Source of the DNA: Shewanella corallii
Lineage (GTDB): Bacteria > Pseudomonadota > Gammaproteobacteria > Enterobacterales > Shewanellaceae
DNA length: 64,000 nucleotides
Direction: 5' to 3'
NCBI RefSeq assembly: GCF_023349125.1
Contig: NZ_JAKIKT010000001.1
Span: 1,116,001 to 1,180,000 of the forward strand
In this document: in pieces, positions 25,934 through 35,205 of the stretch
How the letters are laid out: the number at the start of each line of letters is the position of its first letter
How positions within the stretch are numbered: position 1 is the stretch's first letter
Translations under genes and position numbers: made by a program
The notes under the pieces: model-generated
Seen by the model: the letters and a program-made list of their open reading frames with translations, nothing else
What the model was told of the DNA's origin: nothing
Database searches by the model: none

Positions 25934-28708
25934 GTGTTTAACAAAACCAAAACCCTGATCATTGCAGGCCTTAGTGCTTTGGCAATCCTGACGGGACAGG
26001 CCAATGCCATTACCCCATCCCCCCAAATGATTGAGCAATTCAAGCAACTGCCAAAAGCTGAGCAGGAGCGACTGGCTCGTCAATATGGTATTGACCCATC
26101 AATGCTCAATGGCACAACTGGAGGGAACAACAACCAGACATTGGAAAACCCCAACTTGGTTAACCCTCGCACCGGGATGCAAATGGGCAACGACCCAATG
26201 ACGTCAATGCAAGTGCAGGAAGGGGACCAAAAAAAACAGCTCACTTTTGAGGAAAGTGAAGAGAAGCAAGAACTGAAGCGTTTTGGTATCGACCTGTTCG
26301 CTGGCGAACCCACTACTTTCGCACCAGTATCAGATGTACCTGTTCCTTCCGAGTACGTGGTGGGTCCTGGCGATAACATCAAGGTACAGCTCTATGGCAA
26401 GGACAATAAAGAACTTAACCTGATGGTTAACCGTGACGGCACCATTCAGTTTCCTGATTTGGGCCCAATCTCAGTTGCTGGATTAACCTTTTCTGAATTG
26501 CGTCAATCTCTGGCGAAACAAATTAAAAACCAGATGATTGGCGTTGAGTCCAATATCACCATGGGTGAGTTGCGTTCAATCCGTATCTTTGTTGCAGGCG
26601 ATGCTTATAAGCCCGGGTCATACACTGTTTCCAGCTTGTCCACCGTTACTCAAGCCTTATTTGTAGCCGGCGGAGTCAACGACATTGGTTCCTTGCGTCA
26701 TATCCAGGTCAAGCGAAACGGTAAACTAGTAGGGTCATTTGATCTCTACGACTTGCTAATGAAGGGCGATGCATCCGGTGATGTACGTTTGCAGTCAGGT
26801 GACGTGGTATTTATTCCTCCTGTTAAAGATCAAATCAGAGTGACAGGAGAGGTGCGTCGTCCAGCAATCTATGAGCTTACTAAAGGCGATACACTGGCTG
26901 ATGTTTTGACTATGGCCGCAGGTCTCAAATCCGGTGCCTATCCAAAGTCCAGCTCAATTGAACGATTCAATGCTCAGGGATTGAAATCTGTTATCAATGT
27001 TGACTTAACACTTGCTAAAGGAAAGCAGCTTAAAGCCCGCGGTGGTGATGCTCTGAATGTTAAAAGCGCATCAAACCAATTTGAAGACGCGATTACTGTT
27101 GTTGGCGCTGTAGTGCGTCCAGGTAAATACCAATGGTATCAAGGACAGCATGTCAGTGACCTGTTGCCATCAATCTGGGGTGAGCTGGCGATGTCCGCTG
27201 ACCTGGACTTTGGCTTGATTATCCGAGAGAAGAACGATTTCGGTGATATTGAAGTCCATCAATTTGCCCCAGGTCTCGCCATCATTAATAAAGATGCTTC
27301 CCAAAATCTGGAGTTAAAGGCTCGTGATAAAGTCATTATCTTCAATTTCAATGACGAAACTCAAAATCGTTATGCGCTGAACAAGCTGGTTAAAGAACGT
27401 GTTGAGAAAGTTACCGCACTTTCCGGTGACAGCTTGATTGGATCAGATCTTTTCAAGGCTGGTTTCTCTCAATTGCAGCAAAGAACGCTTTCACAACGCC
27501 ATGAATTGGGCGGTGTGGTGATCAGCAGTGACTCTGAAACTATGTCTGATGAGCAGCAAAAGCTAATTACTGGTGAAGTGAACAAAATGCTTGCCAACAT
27601 GTTTGAAGATGCCGATCTCATTAAGCTTAGCGGCGAGATGAACCGTAATGAGCTGCTCTATCCGATAATCATCAAATTGAACAGCCAGGCCAGGGCTGGC
27701 GACCCTGTTCAGGTCGTCGCTATCAATGGCGAGGTTCGTGCTCCAGGCTTATACCCATTATCAGTTGGTGGAACAGTGAATGACCTGGTTAAGGCAGCCG
27801 GTGGCTTAAAAGAAGGAGCCTATACTACTCGTGCTGAGTTGACCCGTACCGTAACCAGCGATGCAGTTTCTACAATTGAACATAAAACTGTTGCCCTTAA
27901 TCAAGCGCTAAAAGGTGAATCAAACGCCAATATCTTGCTGGAAGGCCGCGATATATTAACTGTTAAAACTACCCCAGATTGGCAGGATTATCAGTCTGTC
28001 GAAGTTCGTGGTGAAGTGAAGTTCCCAGGCGTTTATAACATCCGACGTGGTGAAACCTTGGCCGATGTTCTGAATCGTGCGGGCGGTTTTACTGAGTACG
28101 CTTACCTTCCTGCTTCCGTGTTCGTCCGTGAGTCAGTGCGGAAACAGGAACAATTGGAAATTAAAAAGCTTGCTGATCAATTACGTCGTGATATCGCAAC
28201 CCGTGGTGTATCGAAAGACGGTAACGTAGTTAATTATGCTGATGCCCAATTGATGCTAACTGATTTAGAGAACATCCAACCAGTAGGCCGCTTGGTTGTC
28301 GATTTACCTGCAATTGCTCTTGGTGTTCAGCAAGCTGACCTGCAGTTGGAAGATCAAGATGTGCTGTATGTTCCATCTACCCGTCAAACAGTATCTGTTA
28401 TGGGAGAAGTGCAACACGCAGCTACTCACAGATATAAGAAAGGGCTAACAGTAGATGACTATGTAGATATGTCTGGTGGTCCCCGTCGTCGTGCTGATGA
28501 TGGACGCACATATGTATTGAAAGCTGATGGCAGCGTAATGCTCCCAAGCGCGTCGATGTGGTTTAACAACCGAGATGAACTCATCCCTGGTGATACAGTC
28601 ATCGTTCCTCTGGACACTGAGTACAAAGACAACCTGACACTGTGGAGCCAGGTTACCCAAATCATATACAACACCGCAGTAGCAGTCGCCACAATCTCAG
28701 GACTATAA
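25934..28708 (+). CDS. SLBB-domain polysaccharide export protein (large Wza-like)
   Basis: A 924-aa protein starting at GTG after GGAGAG. It has a cleavable signal sequence (cut near QANA|IT) with no lipobox Cys. The Poly_export domain is at about 135-215 (VPSEYVVGPGDNIKVQLYGK, NRDGTIQFPDLGPISVAG), and a long series of SLBB-type repeats recurs as a G-E-V-R/K-x-P-G pattern (TGEVRRPAIYEL, VGAVVRPGKYQW, NGEVRAPGLYPL, RGEVKFPGVYNI, MGEVQHAATHRY). It probably forms the outer-membrane or periplasmic export channel for the glycan made by the operon. It is more than twice the length of E. coli Wza. Confidence 0.9.
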   Translation: MFNKTKTLIIAGLSALAILTGQANAITPSPQMIEQFKQLPKAEQERLARQYGIDPSMLNGTTGGNNNQTLENPNLVNPRTGMQMGNDPMTSMQVQEGDQKKQLTFEESEEKQELKRFGIDLFAGEPTTFAPVSDVPVPSEYVVGPGDNIKVQLYGKDNKELNLMVNRDGTIQFPDLGPISVAGLTFSELRQSLAKQIKNQMIGVESNITMGELRSIRIFVAGDAYKPGSYTVSSLSTVTQALFVAGGVNDIGSLRHIQVKRNGKLVGSFDLYDLLMKGDASGDVRLQSGDVVFIPPVKDQIRVTGEVRRPAIYELTKGDTLADVLTMAAGLKSGAYPKSSSIERFNAQGLKSVINVDLTLAKGKQLKARGGDALNVKSASNQFEDAITVVGAVVRPGKYQWYQGQHVSDLLPSIWGELAMSADLDFGLIIREKNDFGDIEVHQFAPGLAIINKDASQNLELKARDKVIIFNFNDETQNRYALNKLVKERVEKVTALSGDSLIGSDLFKAGFSQLQQRTLSQRHELGGVVISSDSETMSDEQQKLITGEVNKMLANMFEDADLIKLSGEMNRNELLYPIIIKLNSQARAGDPVQVVAINGEVRAPGLYPLSVGGTVNDLVKAAGGLKEGAYTTRAELTRTVTSDAVSTIEHKTVALNQALKGESNANILLEGRDILTVKTTPDWQDYQSVEVRGEVKFPGVYNIRRGETLADVLNRAGGFTEYAYLPASVFVRESVRKQEQLEIKKLADQLRRDIATRGVSKDGNVVNYADAQLMLTDLENIQPVGRLVVDLPAIALGVQQADLQLEDQDVLYVPSTRQTVSVMGEVQHAATHRYKKGLTVDDYVDMSGGPRRRADDGRTYVLKADGSVMLPSASMWFNNRDELIPGDTVIVPLDTEYKDNLTLWSQVTQIIYNTAVAVATISGL

Positions 28709-28730
28709 CAAAGCGTAGGAACTTAAGGAA

Positions 28731-28763
28731 CTAGGTTCTAGGACGCCTCTTCGAGGTGCTAGG
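28731..28763. repeat. Degenerate heptamer copies upstream of the four-helix-bundle remnant
   Basis: GTTCTAG (28735-28741) and GTGCTAG (28756-28762) are reverse complements of CTAGAAC and CTAGCAC, the two heptamers that form arrays elsewhere in this operon. A short hairpin (GCCTC-TTC-GAGG) lies between them. They mark the left side of the inserted gene. Confidence 0.7.
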
Positions 28764-28793
28764 ACCCAGAACCCAAAACCTAAAGTAATAGGT

Positions 28794-29165
28794 ATGAAAT
28801 TCGAGAATCTTGACGTATGGAAGCGTACATGCCGGTTGTCTTGCAATATCTATAAGGCACTTAGAGACTGTCGTGACTTTGACCTTAGAGATTAGATGAC
28901 ACGTGCAGCTGTGTCTATTGCTTCAAACATTGCAGAGGGTGAAGAAAGAGAAACTCAGGCTGAGTCTGCAAGATTTCTCTACTTTGCAAAAGGTTCTACA
29001 GGTGAATTTGTCACTAAGTTATATATTGCTATAGAGATCGGAGTTGTTGAGAAAGAATCAGGCTTGCTGCTAATAAAAGAAGCAAAGGAAATCTCAGCAA
29101 TGATTGCAAGCCTGAAAAAAATTCGAAAAGGCAGTGTGAAAGAAGATGCTGCTGACTACAATTTA
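28794..29165 (+). pseudogene. Four-helix-bundle (23S-rRNA-IVS/Avd-like) gene interrupted by a stop codon
   Basis: Reading from ATG 28794 gives MKFENLDVWKRTCRLSCNIY and then, after 33 codons, TAG at 28893. The same frame continues at once with ATG (28896): MTRAAVSIASNIAEGEER, FLYFAKGSTGEFVTKLYIAI and LIKEAKEISAMIASLKKIRK. Both halves together match the four-helix-bundle family first seen as open frames in 23S rRNA intervening sequences. In family members, I recall a residue such as Gln at the stop position, so a single CAG-to-TAG change would explain it. The original stop codon is lost and the frame runs into wzz. Heptamer repeats lie on both sides. Confidence 0.8.
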
Positions 29166-29167
29166 AA

Positions 29168-29178
29168 CCTAGAACCTA
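29168..29178 (+). repeat. Heptamer copy at the four-helix-bundle/wzz junction
   Basis: CCTAGAACCTA contains one full CTAGAAC unit (29169-29175) and the start of a second. It lies between the end of the four-helix-bundle reading frame and the likely wzz ATG, mirroring the copies on the other side of that gene. Confidence 0.75.
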
Positions 29179-29183
29179 AAAAT

Positions 29184-30155
29184 ATGACCAATCAAATTCA
29201 AAATCATCAGAATTGCAATGATGCTCAATTCACGCAGTCTATGCGGGATGACGAAATCGACCTGCGCGAACTTTTCTCAGCTATTTGGCAAGGTAAATGG
29301 CTAATTATTGCTGTTACAGCAGTATTTGCTGTCGGTTCTGTAATTTTTGCACTGAGCCAACCGAATATTTATAAATCAGAGGCCCTGCTCGCTCCCGCTG
29401 AATCAGATAACAGTGGTGGTGGTCTGGCAGCTTTAGCAGGTCAATTCGGTGGCCTAGCAAGTATGGCGGGCATTAATATTGGCAGTGGTAGTGTTGACAA
29501 GTCGCAGTTAGCCATAGAAGTGATGAAGTCTCGTCAGTTCATCAGTGATTTTATTCAAAAGCATAAGATTCTTCCTGAATTGATGGCGGCAGAAAAATGG
29601 GATATGCCTAACAATGAATTAGTTTATGACCCTGAGCTGTATGATTCTGAATCAGCAAATTGGGTACGAGACGTTAAAGCGCCATTTAAGTCAGAACCTT
29701 CAATGCAGGAAGCCTTTAAAGCGTTCTCGAAGATGTTTTCCGTTAATGCTGCTAAAGATACAGGTATGATAACCGTGTCAGTTGAACATTTGTCACCGGT
29801 AGTCGCCCAACAATGGGTCAACTGGTTGGTTGCCGATATTAATCAGGTAATGAAACAGCGTGATGTCGAAGAAGCTGTTCGTGGCCGAGATTTTTTAGAA
29901 GACCAGCTTAGAAAAACCAGTATTGCAGATATGCGCACTGTTTTGTACCAATTAATGGAAGAGGCACAAAAGACAATTATGTTTGCGAATATAAGGGAAG
30001 AGTATGTGTTTAAAACGATAGATCCTGCACTAGTTCCTGAAGAAAGATCGAAACCAAAGCGGGCACAAATATGTATTTTGGGTACTATGCTTGGCGGAAT
30101 ACTTAGTTTGATGATTGTATTTGCAAAATATTTTATAGATGTTAGGGTGAAATAA
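29184..30155 (+). CDS. wzz: Wzz/chain-length determinant family protein
   Basis: From ATG 29184 the product is 323 aa. It has an N-terminal cytoplasmic part (DDEIDLRELFSAIWQGKWLI) leading into membrane helix 1 (about 42-62), a large periplasmic domain with a Gly/Ala-rich loop (GGGLAALAGQFGGLASMAG), a coiled coil, and a second membrane helix near the C-terminus. No tyrosine-kinase domain follows. Such proteins control glycan chain length with Wzy. The frame is open upstream to 28896 and beyond a TAG, so a fusion product with the four-helix-bundle remnant is possible. No clear ribosome binding site precedes 29184. Confidence 0.88.
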   Translation: MTNQIQNHQNCNDAQFTQSMRDDEIDLRELFSAIWQGKWLIIAVTAVFAVGSVIFALSQPNIYKSEALLAPAESDNSGGGLAALAGQFGGLASMAGINIGSGSVDKSQLAIEVMKSRQFISDFIQKHKILPELMAAEKWDMPNNELVYDPELYDSESANWVRDVKAPFKSEPSMQEAFKAFSKMFSVNAAKDTGMITVSVEHLSPVVAQQWVNWLVADINQVMKQRDVEEAVRGRDFLEDQLRKTSIADMRTVLYQLMEEAQKTIMFANIREEYVFKTIDPALVPEERSKPKRAQICILGTMLGGILSLMIVFAKYFIDVRVK

Positions 30156-30356
30156 ATCGTTATCATACTCAAAGGAATTCAAACTTGGATATTGATGTCT
30201 TTGAACCAATTTATCATTCATACTAGAAAACTCAATTTATGTTGCTTTGAGATATGATTAATTGGATAGCCTAAACTAAAATAGACACTTTGAAAATGAG
30301 TGAATCTAATGTTCGTTGGATTGGGATAAGCAAAGAATTTAGTCTTGAAGGATGAA

Positions 30357-31403
30357 ATGATGGAATATGTTATACCTATAATTGCGACATTTGGAATTTC
30401 ATTTGTTGCGATTAAGCTGATAAAGCCTATCGCGGTTAAAGCAGGACTAGTTGACTTACCAAGTGATAGAAAACTGCATGTTGGAGCAATACCACTAATC
30501 GGCGGGATCTCAATTTTTATTGGTGTGCTGATGGCATCAATGTTTTTTATTGAACAAAGCCAGTCATTCAACATCTACCTTATTTCGGCGGCATTGATCC
30601 TATTTTTAGGTGTACTTGATGACAAATACGATCTATCGGTGAAACTTCGTATTTCTGCTCAGATTTTAACTGCGTCTCTCATGATATTTGGTGCAGGATT
30701 CTATCTTAAGAGCCTTGGCCACATAGTTGGACCGACCGAACTGTTTCTGGGACCGGTGGGAGTAGTTGTTACCATTGTTGCGGTGCTTGGAGCGATAAAC
30801 GCATTTAATATGGTAGATGGGATTGATGGATTAGCTGGTATGTTAAGCCTTGTAACTTTCTCTGCGCTAGCTTTTCTTTTGAGTCGAGTTAACAATGACT
30901 GGTACTTGTTACCGGTTCTATTTATTGCAGCTCTACTTGCCTATTTGATGTTTAATTTAAGCTGGCCAAAGAATCTTGGTAAGATTTTTATGGGCGATGC
31001 TGGTAGTATGTTAATAGGCTTAACTATAGTCTGGCTTCTTGTAATTGGGACATCTGAGGAAGTAAGCGCATTTAGACCAGTAACCGCATTATACCTTATT
31101 TCTATACCGCTTATGGATATGGCTGCAATTATGTACCGTAGGCTAAAAAAAGGGGTCTCTCCTTTTAAAGCTGATCGCGAACATCTTCATCATATATTTG
31201 AGAGAGCGGGATTCAATAGAAGAGAGACGCTAGTTATTATAACAGTCTTGGGTGGCTTCTTAGCATCTCTGGGTTGTGGTGCTGAAATAGTTAATGCTCC
31301 AGAGTGGTTGATGTTTTTGATATTTATATTGTTATTTATTATTTATTGTGTAGCTTTAAATTATGTATGGCAAATATTGAGCTGGTTTAGAAGAAAAGTG
31401 TAA
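30357..31403 (+). CDS. WecA-type undecaprenyl-phosphate N-acetylhexosamine-1-phosphate transferase
   Basis: A 348-aa membrane protein (start at 30357 or 30360 after GAAGGA). Motifs of the polyprenyl-phosphate HexNAc-1-P transferase family are GVLDDKYDLSVKLRISAQ, NAFNMVDGIDGLAG, IFMGDAGSMLIGL and DREHLHHIFERAG. It would start the repeat unit by placing a sugar phosphate, often GlcNAc-1-P, on undecaprenyl phosphate. About ten membrane helices are predicted. It is the likely initiating transferase of this locus. Confidence 0.92.
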   Translation: MMEYVIPIIATFGISFVAIKLIKPIAVKAGLVDLPSDRKLHVGAIPLIGGISIFIGVLMASMFFIEQSQSFNIYLISAALILFLGVLDDKYDLSVKLRISAQILTASLMIFGAGFYLKSLGHIVGPTELFLGPVGVVVTIVAVLGAINAFNMVDGIDGLAGMLSLVTFSALAFLLSRVNNDWYLLPVLFIAALLAYLMFNLSWPKNLGKIFMGDAGSMLIGLTIVWLLVIGTSEEVSAFRPVTALYLISIPLMDMAAIMYRRLKKGVSPFKADREHLHHIFERAGFNRRETLVIITVLGGFLASLGCGAEIVNAPEWLMFLIFILLFIIYCVALNYVWQILSWFRRKV

Positions 31404-31472
31404 GTGGCTCTTTTGTGTTAGTGCTTGTCAGGAATTGTAGTAATATATTTTGTAATTTAAGTGTGGTTTTTT

Positions 31473-32753
31473 ATGAAGTTTGAATTAAGTAAATCTAAAA
31501 TTGCGATAATTGGGCTAGGCTATGTAGGACTTCCTCTTGCCGTTGAGTTTGGAAAGAAATTTACGACTGTTGGTTTTGATATCAATCAAGGCCGAATTAA
31601 CGAATTATCTCAAGGCAACGACAGTACGTTGGAATGCTCTGATAATGAGCTGGCTGAGGCAACACATCTTACTTATACCACGTCACTTGAAGATTTGTCT
31701 GAGTGCAATGTTTATATTGTTACAGTACCAACCCCAATTGATGAACATAAACAGCCGGATTTATCTCCTCTGATTAAAGCCTCAGAAGCTTTGGGTAAAG
31801 TGATTCGCAAGGGCGATGTCATTGTTTACGAATCAACCGTATACCCTGGAGCTACTGAAGAAGACTGTATTCCGGTAGTAGAACGTGTATCGGGGCTTAA
31901 GTTTAATCAGGATTTTTTTGCAGGTTACTCGCCAGAGCGTATAAACCCGGGCGATAAAGAGCACCGTGTAACCAATATTTTAAAGGTTACGAGTGGATCT
32001 ACGCCTGACGTGGCAAAATATGTCGATGAGCTTTACAAATCCATCATTGTTGCAGGCACCCACAAAGCCTCTTGTATCAAGGTGGCTGAAGCGGCAAAAG
32101 TGATTGAAAACACTCAGCGAGATGTAAACATTGCGCTGATTAATGAACTTTCAATCATATTCAATAAGCTCGGCATTGATACGCTGGAAGTGCTTGAAGC
32201 AGCTGGTACTAAATGGAACTTTCTGCCCTTCCGCCCAGGCTTGGTTGGCGGCCACTGTATAGGCGTAGACCCTTATTATTTGACTCATAAAGCTCAGACA
32301 GTCGGATATCACCCTGAAATGATCCTCGCTGGTCGTCGCTTAAATGATGGTATGGGCCAGTACGTTGTTTCGCAGTTAGTAAAAAAAATGCTTAAGAAGC
32401 GTATTCACGTTGAAGGTGCAAATGTTCTGGTGATGGGACTTACCTTTAAAGAGAATTGCCCCGACCTACGTAATACCAAGGTCGTTGACATCATTAGTGA
32501 GCTCAAGGATTACAACATCAATGTGGATATTGTTGATCCTTGGTGCGCCAATGATGAGGCTGAGCATGAATATGGCCTTAGCCTGTGCCGGAAACCTAAA
32601 GCTGGGCATTATGACGCTGTGATTTTGGCTGTAGCCCACAACGAGTTTAGCGATATGGGCGCAGGGGCGATTCGCGACTTTGGTAAACCAAACCATGTGC
32701 TTTATGACTTAAAATACGTGCTTGCCAAAGAAGACGTTGATATGCGTCTATAA
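31473..32753 (+). CDS. UDP-N-acetyl-hexosamine 6-dehydrogenase (TviB/WbpO type)
   Basis: A 426-aa nucleotide-sugar dehydrogenase. The NAD-binding motif [15 protein letters not shown] is at the start, [15 protein letters not shown] follows, and the catalytic Cys is in [14 protein letters not shown]. Sequence features such as NGD-type loops and [14 protein letters not shown] [10 protein letters not shown] fit the TviB/WbpO group, which oxidises UDP-GlcNAc or UDP-GalNAc to the uronic acid, rather than UDP-glucose dehydrogenase. The next gene, an epimerase of the WbpP/TviC group, completes the usual UDP-GalNAcA pathway pair. ATG 31473 was preferred over GTG 31461. Confidence 0.9.
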   Translation: MKFELSKSKIAIIGLGYVGLPLAVEFGKKFTTVGFDINQGRINELSQGNDSTLECSDNELAEATHLTYTTSLEDLSECNVYIVTVPTPIDEHKQPDLSPLIKASEALGKVIRKGDVIVYESTVYPGATEEDCIPVVERVSGLKFNQDFFAGYSPERINPGDKEHRVTNILKVTSGSTPDVAKYVDELYKSIIVAGTHKASCIKVAEAAKVIENTQRDVNIALINELSIIFNKLGIDTLEVLEAAGTKWNFLPFRPGLVGGHCIGVDPYYLTHKAQTVGYHPEMILAGRRLNDGMGQYVVSQLVKKMLKKRIHVEGANVLVMGLTFKENCPDLRNTKVVDIISELKDYNINVDIVDPWCANDEAEHEYGLSLCRKPKAGHYDAVILAVAHNEFSDMGAGAIRDFGKPNHVLYDLKYVLAKEDVDMRL

Positions 32754-32788
32754 TTTTGTCTTCTCACAGCTGGGTGTTGGTATTTTTC

Positions 32789-32872
32789 CTAGCACCTAGC
32801 ACCTAGCACCTAGCACCTAGCACCTAGCACCTAGCACCTAGCACCTAGCACCTAGCACCTAGCACCTAGCAC
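32789..32872 (+). repeat. Tandem heptamer array (CTAGCAC) x12
   Basis: Twelve perfect head-to-tail copies of CTAGCAC fill 84 bases of the 142-base gap between the dehydrogenase and epimerase genes. The array ends 23 bases before the epimerase ATG. The unit differs by one base from the CTAGAAC array at 25824-25858. Perfect identity over twelve copies implies recent expansion or active homogenisation. Confidence 0.98.
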
Positions 32873-32895
32873 CTTATAGTATTATCGGAATCATC

Positions 32896-33918
32896 ATGTC
32901 TCGTTACGAACAAATTCAACAACAACTTATCGAATCACCAAAAATCTGGCTTGTTACTGGTGTGGCCGGTTTTATTGGCTCCAATCTGCTTGAGAAATTG
33001 CTTAAACTCAACCAAACCGTTATTGGTCTCGATAACTTTGCTACTGGGCATCAGCACAACCTGGATGAAGTAAAGTCGCTGGTATCTGTGGAGCAGTGGG
33101 CCCGCTTTAGCTTTATTAAGGGCGATATTCGTGATTACAAAACTTGTGAACAGGCGGTCGAGGGCGTTGACTACGTGCTGCATCAGGCTGCATTAGGCTC
33201 TGTGCCTCGCTCCATTGCTGACCCAATTACCAGTAACATGGCCAACGTCACTGGCTTTTTGAATATGTTGCAAGCAGCAAAAGAAGCTAAAGTTAATAGC
33301 TTCACTTATGCGGCTAGTAGTTCAACCTACGGCGACCATCCAGCACTGCCAAAGGTTGAAGAGAACATTGGTAACCCTTTGTCACCGTATGCTGTCACTA
33401 AGTACGTTAACGAGTTGTACGCTGGTGTTTATGCGCGCACCTACGGCTTTAACACCATAGGCCTGCGCTATTTCAACGTATTCGGTCGGCGCCAAGACCC
33501 GAATGGTGCCTACGCTGCTGTAATTCCGAAATGGACAGCAGCTGCAATTAAGGGGGAGGATGTTTTTATTAATGGCGACGGAGAAACCAGTCGTGATTTT
33601 TGCTATATTGATAATGTTGTACAGATGAATATTCTGGGTGCGACAGCCCCACAAGAAGCTAAAAACGAAGTGTACAATGTTGCACTTGGTGATAGAACCA
33701 GCTTGAATCAACTATATCAGTCGATAAGAGATGCACTGATAGGTAAAGATATAAAAGTAAAGGGTAATCCTATTTATCGGGAATTTAGAATTGGTGATGT
33801 AAAACATTCTCAAGCAGATATTAATAAAGCAAAAATCAAACTGGGCTACCTACCTGCATATAAGATAGCAGAGGGTATTGAAGAGGCGATTTCTTGGTAT
33901 ATCAATAATATAGAATAA
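32896..33918 (+). CDS. UDP-N-acetylglucosamine 4-epimerase (WbpP/TviC type)
   Basis: A 340-aa extended short-chain dehydrogenase. NAD-binding [15 protein letters not shown] is at about 22-36, the SSS motif is in [16 protein letters not shown], and the catalytic YxxxK is in [14 protein letters not shown]. The extra N-terminal helix ([10 protein letters not shown]) is typical of WbpP/TviC/WbgU. With the preceding dehydrogenase it should give UDP-GalNAcA or UDP-GlcNAcA/GalNAc interconversion. Spacing to the heptamer array suggests its expression could respond to array length, which is inference. Confidence 0.91.
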   Translation: MSRYEQIQQQLIESPKIWLVTGVAGFIGSNLLEKLLKLNQTVIGLDNFATGHQHNLDEVKSLVSVEQWARFSFIKGDIRDYKTCEQAVEGVDYVLHQAALGSVPRSIADPITSNMANVTGFLNMLQAAKEAKVNSFTYAASSSTYGDHPALPKVEENIGNPLSPYAVTKYVNELYAGVYARTYGFNTIGLRYFNVFGRRQDPNGAYAAVIPKWTAAAIKGEDVFINGDGETSRDFCYIDNVVQMNILGATAPQEAKNEVYNVALGDRTSLNQLYQSIRDALIGKDIKVKGNPIYREFRIGDVKHSQADINKAKIKLGYLPAYKIAEGIEEAISWYINNIE

Positions 33919-33924
33919 TAAATT

Positions 33925-35205
33925 TTGTCAAATATCAACGTAAAAACTCTGAAAGCTCTAATTTATATTGTGTCCTTGATTTTCTTTACAAAAACATTAG
34001 GGTTTTTCAAAGAGATTTATTTGGCATCAAAATTTGGAGTTGGTACAGAGATAGATAGTTATACTTTCGTATTTTCACTTGCTAACTGGCCGATATCATT
34101 AGCTTTAAGTCTATTGACAGTTCTTTTAATACCTATATTAAATGATAAAGATACGAACGATAAGGATAACTTTTTAAAAGAAATATTTGGTTCAATAATT
34201 TATACCTCGGCCACTGTTTCACTCGTATTTTTTTTGTATTTCTATTTCTATGGTAAGAATTATAATGCATCAAATGAAATAAATAATATCGTTAAAGAAA
34301 TTTATCCAATCTATATACCATATATTTTTATCTCTCTACTCGCAGCGTTCTTTTCAACTGTGATGATGGCTCATGGAGATAATAAAAATAGCCTGTTTGA
34401 ATCGTGTGTTCCAATCGCAACTTTAATGTTGACTGCACTATTTTCGACCTATTTAGCAGTTTCATATGGTGTTTTATTAGGAGCTGTTTTTCAATTCATA
34501 TTGTTGTACACTTTTGTCTCGAAGTTTGTGATTTATCCGAGATTTAGTTTTAGAAATAGTGGGTGGAAGAAGATTAAACTCGGTGCGTTCACATTAATTG
34601 TCGGGCAAGTGTTAATAAGTTCGACAACGATTATTGATCAATTAATAGCATCTAATCTTTACACAGGTTCTCTCAGTAGCATATCATATGCAACTAAAGT
34701 TTCTTCAATTTTTATGGTTATTGTATCTTTAGCTATTACAAGAGCAATGTTGCCAATCATTTCTAAGAGTATTGCTCTACCTAATAATCCAGTAGACAAA
34801 GCGTATATTTTAAAGTGGTGTTTAGGGTTGTTCTTCTTGGGGGGCATAATTACTACGGTTTGCTGGATATTTTCATATGAAATTATCGAAATAATCTATT
34901 TTCGTGGTGAGTTTAGTGAAAATGATATAGTTCTGGTATCTAAATTACTTTCCATATCTGTTTTGCAGTTTCCATTCTATTTTTCAGCAATGGTTTTGGT
35001 CTGTTTCTATAACGCGAAGCGCATGTACAAAGTGATAATGTTTAGTGGAGTCGTGGGTTTTATAGCAAAATTGTCTTTTTACTATATAAATAGAGCAAGC
35101 TTTAATTCTGAACTAATAATGCTTTCCACTGTTTTTATGTATATTACTACGTTTTTGTTTCTTTTGATTTTACTCATTTTTAAGCGTGAACTCTTCGATG
35201 AATAA
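33925..35205 (+). CDS. wzx: Lipid-linked oligosaccharide flippase (MurJ/Wzx, MVIM-type)
   Basis: A 426-aa very hydrophobic protein with about 12 predicted membrane helices and low-GC codon use. The N-terminal half has the MurJ-like pattern FTKTLGFFKEIYLASKFGVG, and VLIPILND follows. In this context it is the expected Wzx that moves the undecaprenyl-linked repeat unit across the inner membrane. The start is a TTG six bases after the epimerase stop. The following glycosyltransferase gene overlaps its end by 8 bases. Confidence 0.85.
   Translation: MSNINVKTLKALIYIVSLIFFTKTLGFFKEIYLASKFGVGTEIDSYTFVFSLANWPISLALSLLTVLLIPILNDKDTNDKDNFLKEIFGSIIYTSATVSLVFFLYFYFYGKNYNASNEINNIVKEIYPIYIPYIFISLLAAFFSTVMMAHGDNKNSLFESCVPIATLMLTALFSTYLAVSYGVLLGAVFQFILLYTFVSKFVIYPRFSFRNSGWKKIKLGAFTLIVGQVLISSTTIIDQLIASNLYTGSLSSISYATKVSSIFMVIVSLAITRAMLPIISKSIALPNNPVDKAYILKWCLGLFFLGGIITTVCWIFSYEIIEIIYFRGEFSENDIVLVSKLLSISVLQFPFYFSAMVLVCFYNAKRMYKVIMFSGVVGFIAKLSFYYINRASFNSELIMLSTVFMYITTFLFLLILLIFKRELFDE

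Noticed and set aside
32789-32872. Repeat array as a possible CRISPR
   Set aside because: The unit is 7 bp with no spacers and no cas genes nearby; it is a simple tandem heptamer.
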